40,611 nt of DNA from Sphaerisporangium melleum (GTDB lineage: Bacteria; Actinomycetota; Actinomycetes; Streptosporangiales; Streptosporangiaceae). Both the position numbers and the translations under genes were made by a program. Within the stretch, counting starts at the first letter, position 1, and each line of letters begins with the position of its first letter. The DNA is taken from NCBI RefSeq assembly GCF_014646695.1, contig NZ_BMNT01000016.1:1-40611 (forward strand), read 5' to 3'. The notes beneath the pieces are model-generated. The model was not told the origin of the DNA and did no database searches. It was given only the letters and a program-made list of their open reading frames with translations. Below are positions 14,504 through 22,161 of the stretch, piece by piece.

Positions 14504-15976
14504 ATGTCCCTGACAGAGCAACGGCCCGGAGCCGTCACCGCCGCACTGGCCAAGGATCGGCTCGGCATCCCGTCGATCGTCTTCTTCGTCGTCTCCGCGG
14601 CGGCGCCTTTGATGGTCGTCGCGGGTTCGGTCCCGACGGCGTACGCGGTGACGGGCGTCATCGGCGTGCCGTTCGCGTTCCTCATGCTGGGAGCGGTGTT
14701 CGCGCTCTTCGCCGTCGGTTACGTGACGATGGCCCGGCATGTGGTCAACGCGGGCGCCTTCTACGCCTACGCCGCCCAAGGACTCGGCCGGACGATGGGC
14801 GCGGCGGCGGCGTGGGTGGCGCTGCTGACCTACAACGCGCTGCAACTGGGCCTCTACGGCATCATCGGATCGGCGACCGAGCCGCTGCTCCTCGACTGGT
14901 TCGGCGCCTCGCCCCCATGGTGGATCATCGCGCTGGCGGCCTGGGCGCTGACCGGCGTGCTCGGCCTGCTGCGGGTGGACCTCAACGGCAGGATCCTGGC
15001 CATCCTGCTGGTGAGCGAGATCGCCATCGTTCTGCTGTTCGACATCGGCGACCTGGCACATGCCGCCCCGGGCGGCATCGACGTCACGGGGTTCACTCCC
15101 GGCTCGCTGTTCGTGCCCGGCGTCGGCGCCGCGCTCGCCACCGTCGTCGCGGGGTTCGCGGGGGTCGAGTCCTCGGTGGTCTTCGCCGAGGAGTCCAAGG
15201 ACCGCCACAGGACGGTGCCGATCGCGACCTACGCGGGCATCGCGATCATCGCGCTCCTGTACTCGTTCTCCGCCTGGGCGCAGACCGTGCCGACCGGGCC
15301 GGACGGGATCGTCAAGGCGGCGACCGAGCAGGGACCGGTGCTCATCTTCAACCAGGCGGGCGCCCACCTGGGTTCGGCCGTCGCCACCATCGGCTCGGTC
15401 CTGTTCGTGACCAGCAGCATCGCCTGCATGATCGCCTTCCACAACACCACGGCCCGCTACATCTTCGCCCTGGGCCGCGAGAACGTGCTCCCCGCGGTGT
15501 TCGGGCGCACCTCCGCCCGCACCGCCGCGCCGATCGCCGGATCGGTGCTGCAGACCGCGCTCGGGCTGATCGTCATCACCGTCTACGCGATCTCCGGCCT
15601 CGATCCGGTCACGAAGCTGTTCTTCACGTTCGGCGCCTTCGGCGGCCTCGGGCTGCTGACCCTGCTCACCCTCACCTCGATCGCGGTGATCGCCTTCTTC
15701 GCCCGCGCCCCACGCGGGGAGACGGCATGGCGGACGCGCTTCGCCCCGGCCCTGTCGGCCCTCGCGCTGGGCGTGATCATCGGGCTCATGCTGATCAACT
15801 TCGACACGGTGCTCGGGGTCGCCCCCGACTCGGTCATCCGCTGGGTCCTGCCCGGCATCTTCGTCCTCGCGATCGTCCTCGGGGTGGCGTGGGCCCGGGT
15901 GCTGAAGGCGACCAGGCCCGAGGTGTACGCCAACATCGGCCTCGGCCCCCAAGCGCTCGACGGAGACACCAGGTGA
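14504..15976 (+). CDS. APC-family amino acid/polyamine permease
   Basis: Integral membrane transporter with about 12 predicted helices. The N-terminal segment (IPSIVFFVVSAAAPLMVVAG, about 23-42) carries the small-residue break of helix 1 typical of APC proteins; helix 6 is preceded by GFAGVESSVVFAEESKD, and TARYIFALGRENVLP lies in the cytoplasmic loop after helix 8. Length 490 aa. ATG at 14504 has GGAG 5 bases upstream; the longer frame starting at 14111 runs out of frame through the GPP34 gene and was rejected. The stop overlaps the GNAT start (GTGA). The substrate is unknown; amines or amino acids are the family norm. Confidence 0.85.
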   Translation: MSLTEQRPGAVTAALAKDRLGIPSIVFFVVSAAAPLMVVAGSVPTAYAVTGVIGVPFAFLMLGAVFALFAVGYVTMARHVVNAGAFYAYAAQGLGRTMGAAAAWVALLTYNALQLGLYGIIGSATEPLLLDWFGASPPWWIIALAAWALTGVLGLLRVDLNGRILAILLVSEIAIVLLFDIGDLAHAAPGGIDVTGFTPGSLFVPGVGAALATVVAGFAGVESSVVFAEESKDRHRTVPIATYAGIAIIALLYSFSAWAQTVPTGPDGIVKAATEQGPVLIFNQAGAHLGSAVATIGSVLFVTSSIACMIAFHNTTARYIFALGRENVLPAVFGRTSARTAAPIAGSVLQTALGLIVITVYAISGLDPVTKLFFTFGAFGGLGLLTLLTLTSIAVIAFFARAPRGETAWRTRFAPALSALALGVIIGLMLINFDTVLGVAPDSVIRWVLPGIFVLAIVLGVAWARVLKATRPEVYANIGLGPQALDGDTR

Positions 15977-16572
15977 GCCCCGAGATCGTCCGGATGACGG
16001 ACGCCGCCCCGGTCGGCGAGCTCATCGCCGAGACGTTCAGCCCCGACTCGATCACACGCTGGCTCGTCCCGCCGGTACAGGACCGCCTGCCGATCCAGCG
16101 GTGGTTCTTCACCCTGCACGTCGCGCACGCGCTCGGCCACGGCGATGTGTACGGGATCCGGGAGTCGGGAGAGCTCGCCGGAGTCGCGGTGTGGTTCACC
16201 GCGCCGTTCCCCGAGATCGCCGGCTTGGACGAGCAGATCGCCTCCATCGCCGGGGAACACGCCGAGCGCTACCGGATCCTGGGGCAGCGGATGGACGAGA
16301 TCCATCCGCACGAGCCGCACGGCTACCTGGCCTTCATCGCCATGGCGCAGGGCAGGACCGGCCGCGGCCTCGGCAGCCTGCTGCTGGAAGAGCACCACCG
16401 GCGGCTCGACGCGCAGGGGATGCCCGCCTATCTGGAGGCCAGCAGCGAGGACAGCCGCCGGCTCTATCTGCGTCACGGCTATGTGGACATGCCGGAACCG
16501 CTCAAGCTGCCGGGCGGCCCGGTCATGTACCCGATGTGGCGCGCCCCGCGCCCTTCAGCGGCACGCGGATGA
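15973..16572 (+). CDS. GNAT-family N-acetyltransferase
   Basis: Predicted to transfer an acetyl group from acetyl-CoA to an amine on a small molecule or protein. The acetyl-CoA pyrophosphate loop is visible as QGRTGRGLGSLLLEEH at about 123-138, and the last core strands as YLEASSEDSRRLYLRHGYV near 157-175, ending in a family-like PMWR. Length 199 aa. The GTG start overlaps the permease stop by 4 bp and has GGAG 7 bases upstream, so the two proteins are coupled. The pairing suggests acetylation of the transported amine, either for self-protection or catabolism; this is inference. Confidence 0.85.
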   Translation: MSPEIVRMTDAAPVGELIAETFSPDSITRWLVPPVQDRLPIQRWFFTLHVAHALGHGDVYGIRESGELAGVAVWFTAPFPEIAGLDEQIASIAGEHAERYRILGQRMDEIHPHEPHGYLAFIAMAQGRTGRGLGSLLLEEHHRRLDAQGMPAYLEASSEDSRRLYLRHGYVDMPEPLKLPGGPVMYPMWRAPRPSAARG

Positions 16573-16577
16573 CGGGT

Positions 16578-16648
16578 CCGTCCGCGGCCCCGGGCATGCC
16601 GGACGGTGTCCGGGACAAGGCCCGTGCGGATGCCGGGGCCGCGGACGG
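16578..16648. terminator. Long hairpin between convergent GNAT and TetR genes
   Basis: CCGTCCGCGGCCCCGG (16578-16593) pairs perfectly with 16633-16648 over 16 bp, and three more pairs (CAT/ATG) form if G16594 is bulged. The loop is about 32 bases. It starts six bases after the GNAT stop. No T-run is present. The rest of the gap to the TetR stop at 16769 holds nothing I recognise. Confidence 0.45.
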
Positions 16649-16768
16649 TGGACGCACCGGGCCGGTGTGACGGACGGGCGGCGTCGCGCCCGCGCCCGCT
16701 CCCTGAAGGACAGCGGCCCGCGGGCGCCCCTCGCCCGGGCATGCCCACCTGCGGAGCGAGTGGCGTCG

Positions 16769-17512
16769 CTAACCGGCCAGGCTGCGCCGGTGAGCGCGCT
16801 GGCGGCAGGTCGGACCGCAGAAGCGGGGCGGCCTCCCGGTGGCCCGTACCGGCAGCGGCGCGCCGCATTCCCCGCAGCGCCGGGGAGCGGCGGTTTCGTG
16901 ACCCGGCAGCGCGGGTGCGTCACGTAACGAGGCGGGTTTCGTGACAGGCCGGGCACGCAACCCGTCAAGCAGCAGCCGCACCAACCGGGCACCCCGGGCC
17001 GGGTCCCGGTGGGCCGAACGCAGCGCGACACCGCCGACGGCGATCGCCGACAGATCGTCCACCCGTACGTCGGCGCGTATCGCCCCGGCCTGTTTCGCAT
17101 CGTGCATCAATCGCTCCAGGGCCTGGTGGAAGCGCTGGACGGCGGGGGTCAGCACGGCACGCGGCCAGCTCCGGTCGTCCGTGAGCGCATCGCACACGTG
17201 CTGGCGGTCCGCCGACTTCTCGATCACTTCGAGCAGGAAGCCGAACAGCGCCTCACCGGGAGCGGCGCGGGCGCTCCAGCGACGGGCGGCGGCCACCAGG
17301 ACCTCGAGGTGCTCGGCGAGCACCGCCTCGACCAGGATGTCCTTGCTCGGGAAGTGCCGGTAGACGGTCCCGGCGCCGACCCCGGCGCGCTGAGCGATGC
17401 GGCCGAGAGACGCCTGCAGCCCTTCTTCGGCGATCACCCGCATCGCGGTGCGCAGCACGAGATCCCGATTGCGGCGGGCGTCGGCGCGCCCGGCGACCGG
17501 CGCTGCTGTCAT
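16769..17512 (-). CDS. TetR-family regulator with a C-terminal zinc-ribbon-like tail
   Basis: Probable DNA-binding repressor. The TetR helix-turn-helix is at about 31-60 (ASLGRIAQRAGVGAGTVYRHF), followed by a helical ligand-binding domain to about 195. The unusual part is the tail: after a linker, residues 211-247 hold RCGECGAPLP and RFCGPTCRQRAHRR, four cysteines (213, 216, 232, 236) in a CxxC-x15-CxxxC array expected to bind zinc. This Cys pattern is seen in other actinobacterial proteins as I recall, but is not part of the TetR fold. ATG at 17512 has AAGGA upstream and gives 247 aa. It is divergent from the NmrA-like gene across 83 bp and very probably regulates it. Confidence 0.85.
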   Translation of the reverse strand: MTAAPVAGRADARRNRDLVLRTAMRVIAEEGLQASLGRIAQRAGVGAGTVYRHFPSKDILVEAVLAEHLEVLVAAARRWSARAAPGEALFGFLLEVIEKSADRQHVCDALTDDRSWPRAVLTPAVQRFHQALERLMHDAKQAGAIRADVRVDDLSAIAVGGVALRSAHRDPARGARLVRLLLDGLRARPVTKPASLRDAPALPGHETAAPRRCGECGAPLPVRATGRPPRFCGPTCRQRAHRRSLAG

Positions 17513-17595
17513 GTCACGAAATCCTTGTCTGCGGCGGCGAAGCGGGTGGAGTATTCCGGACCGCAGCAGTATCCCGCACATCTCCGGAGGGCACC
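17513..17595. promoter_or_regulatory. Divergent TetR/NmrA control region
   Basis: The 83-bp gap contains two direct AGTAT(T/C)CC repeats at 17550-17557 and 17568-17575, 18 bp apart, and the palindrome TCCGGA at 17555-17560. No convincing -35/-10 pair was found on either strand. TetR operators are expected in such a gap, but none can be named with confidence. Confidence 0.3.
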
Positions 17596-18513
17596 ATGAC
17601 CACTGCGGCACCAGCCGGCATCGACGCTCCGATCCTCGTCACCGGCGCCACCGGCAAGCAGGGCGGCGCCACCGCCCGGTTACTGCTCGCCCGGGGCCGG
17701 CGGGTACGGGCGCTGGTGCGCGACCTCACCGCGCCGGCCGCCGTGGCACTGGCCACCGCGGGCGCCCAGCTCGTGCGCGGCGACTTCGACGATCCGGCGA
17801 GCCTGCCGCCCGCGCTCGACGGTGCCGCCGCCGTGTTCGGCGTCCCGCCGGTGGCCTACGGCCCGGCCGGATCGGGAACGGAACTGGAGGTGGCCCGCGG
17901 CCGGGCGCTGATCGACGCCGCGGCCAGGGCGGGAATCGAGCAGGTCGTGTTCAGCACCGTCGCCTCCGCATCGGACACATCACCGATGACGGAGGGCAAG
18001 GCGCTGATCGAGGAGTACCTGCGCGACCACATCGCGCTGCCCACCGTGCTGCGCCCGGTCCGGTTCATGACGAACTATCTCGCCACCGGGGTCGCCGGCC
18101 TCGACGGCATCTCCCGCGACGGCGTGCACCGGCACCTCTTCGCGCCGCACCGGCCCATGCAGGTCATCGCGCTGGAGGACATCGCCGAGTTCGCGGCGCT
18201 CGCGTTCGCCGATCCGGCCCGGTTCGCGGGACGCACCCTGGAACTGGCCGGCGACGAGCCGACCCCCGTGCAGGCCGCCGCCGCGATCGCCGCGGCCACC
18301 GGCATCCCGATCCGGTACGAGCAGCTCACCGACGACGAGACCGCCCGGCTCGGCCCGGAGATCGCGGAGGTCAAGAAGCGCTGGCAGGCCGGTCATCGCT
18401 GGCAGGCCGACATCGAGGCACTGCGCGTCATCCATCCCGGTATGCGTACGCTCGCCGACTGGCTCGCCGAATCGGGCGCCGCCGCCATCCGCGCCCTCCT
18501 CACCGCTGCCTGA
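17596..18513 (+). CDS. NmrA-like NAD(P)-binding family protein
   Basis: Atypical short-chain dehydrogenase fold. The dinucleotide motif GATGKQGGATARLL is at about 17-30, followed by ALVRDL, GDFDD and the segment VVFSTVASAS. These proteins are NAD(P)H sensors or quinone/isoflavone-type reductases; no Tyr-x-x-x-Lys catalytic pair is obvious, so a catalytic role is not certain. Length 305 aa. ATG at 17596 is preceded by GGAGG with 5-base spacing. It is divergently transcribed from the TetR gene and is the likely target of that regulator. Confidence 0.8.
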   Translation: MTTAAPAGIDAPILVTGATGKQGGATARLLLARGRRVRALVRDLTAPAAVALATAGAQLVRGDFDDPASLPPALDGAAAVFGVPPVAYGPAGSGTELEVARGRALIDAAARAGIEQVVFSTVASASDTSPMTEGKALIEEYLRDHIALPTVLRPVRFMTNYLATGVAGLDGISRDGVHRHLFAPHRPMQVIALEDIAEFAALAFADPARFAGRTLELAGDEPTPVQAAAAIAAATGIPIRYEQLTDDETARLGPEIAEVKKRWQAGHRWQADIEALRVIHPGMRTLADWLAESGAAAIRALLTAA

Positions 18514-18613
18514 GCCGCCCCGACCAGCGTGAGGACGGCTTCCTCGGCCCGTCTCATCTCGTGCCGTCCTCACCCGAGCGCCCGGCGACCGGACCGATCC
18601 GTCACATCGGCCA

Positions 18614-18642
18614 TTGCCGGGCTGTGGGCGCGAGCGTATGTT
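18614..18642 (+). promoter_or_regulatory. Promoter of the penicillin-acylase-family gene
   Basis: TTGCCG (18614-18619) and TATGTT (18637-18642) are separated by exactly 17 bases, placing the transcript start about 40 bases before the ATG at 18688. Confidence 0.45.
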
Positions 18643-18687
18643 CCTCCCAAGATTCGAGTACACCTCATGTTCTGGGGGTTCTCTCAG

Positions 18688-21600
18688 ATGCACGCACGCC
18701 TCCGGCGGACGATCACGGCGGCCTCCGCGCTGGTGATCCTCACGCTGGCATCCCCCGTCGTGCCCGCACCCGCCTCGGCGGCCGTCTACACCGCCGACGA
18801 CTACTGCATCGGCCAGTGCGCGGACGTGCTGCCGCCCGGCCAGAACGGCAACGCGACCCTGGTCGAGATCCTCGCCAACCAGTCGCTCGGCACGATGCCG
18901 CGGCACTCGGGCGACCAGCTCGGCAAGTACGCCGGCCTCATCTCCGGGTACACCGGGCTCACCGGGGACCAGATCTCCGCGTTCTTCAACGACGCCTCCT
19001 TCGGCGTGCCGGCCGGGCAGGTGGAGAGCACGACCAGTCCCCGCTCGGACGTCACCATCGTCCGCGACAAGACCACCGGTGTCCCGCACATCACCGGCAC
19101 CACCCGCGAGGGCACCATGTTCGGCGCCGGTTACGCGGGCGCCCAGGACCGCCTGTGGCTCATGGACCTCATGCGGCACGTCGGGCGCGGCGAGCTGACG
19201 CCCTTCGCCGGCGGCGCGCCCGGCAACCGCGACCTGGAGCAGAGCGTCTGGCGCAACTCCCCCTACACCGAGGCCGACCTGCAGGCGCAGATCACCCGGC
19301 TCAGGGACTCCGGTCCGCGCGGCGCCCAGCTCTACTCCGACGTGCAGAACTACGTCGGCGGCATCAACGCCTATATCGACCACTGCATGGCGGGCCGCAA
19401 CTGCCCCGGCGAGTACGTGCTCACCGGGCACCTGGACGCGATCACCAACGCGGGCGGCCCCCAGGACTTCACGGTCACCGACGTGATCGCCGTCTCCGGC
19501 GTGATCGGCGGGCTGTTCGGCGGGGGCGGCGGCGCGGAGATGCAGTCGGCGCTGGTGCGTGTGGCGGCCCGCGCCAAGTACGGCACGGCGGCCGGCGACC
19601 AGGTGTGGGCGGCGTTCCGGGCGCAGAACGACCCCGAGACCACCCTCACCCTGCACAACGGGCAGAGCTTCCCGTTCGGCGCCGCCCCTGGCGCGACCGG
19701 GGTGGTCCTGCCGGACTCCGGCGCCACGGCTCCGGTGGACATCACCCAGAACGAGACCGGCTCGGCCACCACGTCGATCTCGCCCGCCAAGGGGGTGCTG
19801 GACGGCCTGACCGTCGACAACTCCAAGCCCGGCATGTCCAACGCCGTGGTGATCTCGGCCGCCGAGTCGGCGAGCGGGCACCCCATCGCGGTGTTCGGCC
19901 CGCAGACCGGCTACTTCGCCCCGCAGCTGCTCATGCTCCAGGAACTGTCCGGGCCGGGCATCCGCGCACGCGGCGTGGCCTTCGCCGGGCTCAACATGTA
20001 CGTGCTGCTCGGCAGGGGCACCGACTACGCCTGGAGCGCGACCTCGGCCGGCGAGGACATCACCGACACCTACGCGCTGAAGCTGTGCGACCCTGCCGGC
20101 GGCCCGGTGACGACGTCGTCCGGCCACTACCTGTACCACGGGGTCTGCACGGCGATGGAGACGCTGCGCAAGACCAACTCCTGGAAGCCCACCGTGGCCG
20201 ACGGGACCGCCGCGGGCTCCTACGACCTGGTGATCCAGCGCACCAAGTACGGCCTGGTCACCTGGCGCGGCACGGTAGGCGGCGAGCCGACGGCCTTCAC
20301 CACGCTGCGCTCGACCTACCAGCACGAGGCCGACTCGGCGATCGGCTTCCAGATGTTCAACGAGCCCGCCCAGATGGGGGACGCCGCCGCATTCTCGGCC
20401 GCCGCCGCGCAGATCGGGTTCGCGTTCAACTGGTTCTACGTCAACTCCGCCCAGGCCGCCTACTACATGTCGGGCGCCGTCCCGGCCAGGTCCCCGGCCT
20501 CCGACCCCAACCTGCCGATGACCGCCGACGCGGCGCACGAGTGGGCGGGCTTCGACCCCGCGACGAACACCGCGACCTACCTGCCGGCCTCGGCCCATCC
20601 GCAGACCGCGAACCAGGACTACCTGGTGAGCTGGAACAACAAGCAGGCCGGGGACTTCGGCGCGGCCGACGGGAACTTCAGCTTCGGGCCGGTGCACCGG
20701 GTGGACCTGCTGGACCGGCCGGTGCAGGCGGCGCTGGCCGGGGCGGGCAAGCTCGACCGCGCCGGCACCGTGAAGATCATGGCGGAGGCGGCGGTCACCG
20801 ACCTGCGGGGCAAGGAGGTGCTGCCCGACCTGCTGCGAGTGATCAACACCGCGACGGTCGCGGACCCGGCACTGGCCTCGGCGGTGGCCGAGCTGTCGGC
20901 GTGGGCGGCGAGCGGCGCCAGGCGGGTCGAGGCCACCCCGGGCGGCAGGGCGTACGCGCACGCCGACGCCGTCCGTGCCTTCGACGCCTGGTGGCCCCGA
21001 CTGGTCAGGGCGCAGTTCCGGCCGGGCCTCGGCGACGGGCTCTACCAGGCGCTGGTCAACGCGCTGCAGATCAACGAGTCGCCCTCCGGCCGCCAGCAGG
21101 GCGACCTGTCGTCCCTGCCCACCTCGGCGAACGAGGCGCAGGCGCACAAGGGCTCGGCGTTCCAGTACGGCTGGTGGGGTCAGGTGAGCAAGGACATCAG
21201 GTCGGTGCTCGGCGACGCGGTCTCCGGGCCGCTGCCGGTCCGGTTCTGCGGCGACGGCACGGTGGCCGGGTGCCGCGCGGTCCTGCTGGAGAGCCTGTCG
21301 GCGGCGCTGGCCGAGCCGGCGACCACGACCTACCCGGGCGACGACGCGTGCGCGGCGGGCGACCAATGGTGCGCCGACTCCATCCGCCACTCCCCGCTCG
21401 GCGGGATCAAGCAGCAGCTGATCTCCTGGCAGAACCGGCCGACCTACCAGCAGGTGGTGGAGTTCCCCGCCCACCGCGGCGACCCGGTCGCCAATCTGGC
21501 CGCCGGCGGCGCCGCGAGCGCCTCCAGCAGCCAGCTGCTCCCGCCGTACCCGGCGAGCAGGGCGGTGGACGGCGACCCCACCAGCCGGTGGGCCAGCGCC

Positions 21601-21879
21601 TCCGGCGACGACCAGTGGCTGCGGGTGGACCTCGGCTCGGTCAAGACGGTGGCCCGGGTGGTGCTGCGCTGGGAGGCGGCCTACGGGGCCGCCTACCGGA
21701 TCCAGACCTCCTCCGACGGGTCCTCCTGGACGACGGTGTTCTCCACCACCTCCGGCGACGGCGGGGTGGACAACGTGACCTTCCCCGCGACCGGCGCGCG
21801 GTACGTGCGGATGCAGGGCGTCACCCGGGGCACCTCCTACGGGTACTCGCTGTACGAGATGGAGGTCTACGCCCGCTGA
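18688..21879 (+). CDS. Secreted penicillin-acylase-family amidase with C-terminal discoidin domain
   Basis: Predicted extracellular Ntn hydrolase that cuts an acyl-amide bond and matures by self-cleavage. A signal peptide is visible (RLRR, hydrophobic core VILTLASPVV, cleavage after APASA near residue 32). The alpha region includes VTIVRDKTTGVPHI and GYAGAQDRLWLMDLMRHVGRGEL. The nucleophile is Ser384 in KPGMSNAVVIS, expected to become the beta-chain N-terminus; the residue before it is Met rather than the usual Gly. Residues 936-1063 form an F5/8 type C (discoidin) domain that probably binds carbohydrate. Length 1063 aa. ATG at 18688 follows TGGGGG; an ATG at 18667 lacks a ribosome site. Lactone acylases and lipopeptide deacylases belong to this family; the substrate here is unknown. 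Confidence 0.88.
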   Translation: MHARLRRTITAASALVILTLASPVVPAPASAAVYTADDYCIGQCADVLPPGQNGNATLVEILANQSLGTMPRHSGDQLGKYAGLISGYTGLTGDQISAFFNDASFGVPAGQVESTTSPRSDVTIVRDKTTGVPHITGTTREGTMFGAGYAGAQDRLWLMDLMRHVGRGELTPFAGGAPGNRDLEQSVWRNSPYTEADLQAQITRLRDSGPRGAQLYSDVQNYVGGINAYIDHCMAGRNCPGEYVLTGHLDAITNAGGPQDFTVTDVIAVSGVIGGLFGGGGGAEMQSALVRVAARAKYGTAAGDQVWAAFRAQNDPETTLTLHNGQSFPFGAAPGATGVVLPDSGATAPVDITQNETGSATTSISPAKGVLDGLTVDNSKPGMSNAVVISAAESASGHPIAVFGPQTGYFAPQLLMLQELSGPGIRARGVAFAGLNMYVLLGRGTDYAWSATSAGEDITDTYALKLCDPAGGPVTTSSGHYLYHGVCTAMETLRKTNSWKPTVADGTAAGSYDLVIQRTKYGLVTWRGTVGGEPTAFTTLRSTYQHEADSAIGFQMFNEPAQMGDAAAFSAAAAQIGFAFNWFYVNSAQAAYYMSGAVPARSPASDPNLPMTADAAHEWAGFDPATNTATYLPASAHPQTANQDYLVSWNNKQAGDFGAADGNFSFGPVHRVDLLDRPVQAALAGAGKLDRAGTVKIMAEAAVTDLRGKEVLPDLLRVINTATVADPALASAVAELSAWAASGARRVEATPGGRAYAHADAVRAFDAWWPRLVRAQFRPGLGDGLYQALVNALQINESPSGRQQGDLSSLPTSANEAQAHKGSAFQYGWWGQVSKDIRSVLGDAVSGPLPVRFCGDGTVAGCRAVLLESLSAALAEPATTTYPGDDACAAGDQWCADSIRHSPLGGIKQQLISWQNRPTYQQVVEFPAHRGDPVANLAAGGAASASSSQLLPPYPASRAVDGDPTSRWASASGDDQWLRVDLGSVKTVARVVLRWEAAYGAAYRIQTSSDGSSWTTVFSTTSGDGGVDNVTFPATGARYVRMQGVTRGTSYGYSLYEMEVYAR

Positions 21880-22097
21880 CCGGCCGGACCGGTCGCGGGC
21901 GGTGACGGCGATCACGTGGCCCGCGACCACCGCCGGAGCGCCCGGGCCCCGTCCTGCCGAACCGCCTGCCATGGGCTCGGTGTCCGGATCGGACGTGGCG
22001 ACGAGCGGGCCCCATGGACAGCGGGACGGCTCCCCCGGCGGCCGGCCTCACGCAGGGCGGGCGGTGCGGCAGGGCGCCCGGCCGTCAGGGACGCGAA

Positions 22098-22132
22098 AGG
22101 GGGCGGCGGTGGGAGGACCACCGCCGCCCCCT
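22098..22132. terminator. Perfect 15-bp hairpin between convergent acylase and pheT
   Basis: AGGGGGCGGCGGTGG (22098-22112) pairs exactly with 22118-22132 across the 5-base loop GAGGA. On the minus strand it is followed by TTT, so it fits best as the pheT terminator, and it can also stop the acylase transcript. The remainder of the 282-bp gap shows no gene. Confidence 0.8.
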
Positions 22133-22161
22133 ACCGAGGCATCGCCGTGACCGGTCGCCGG

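Noticed and set aside
17397-21905. Very long rightward open frame (1502 codons) across the NmrA-like and acylase genes
   Set aside because: It is an out-of-frame shadow: Arg/Gly/Pro-rich with no family resemblance, overlapping two well-supported genes.
17980-21972. Leftward open frame of 1330 codons opposite the acylase
   Set aside because: Antisense shadow caused by high third-position GC; no recognisable domain.
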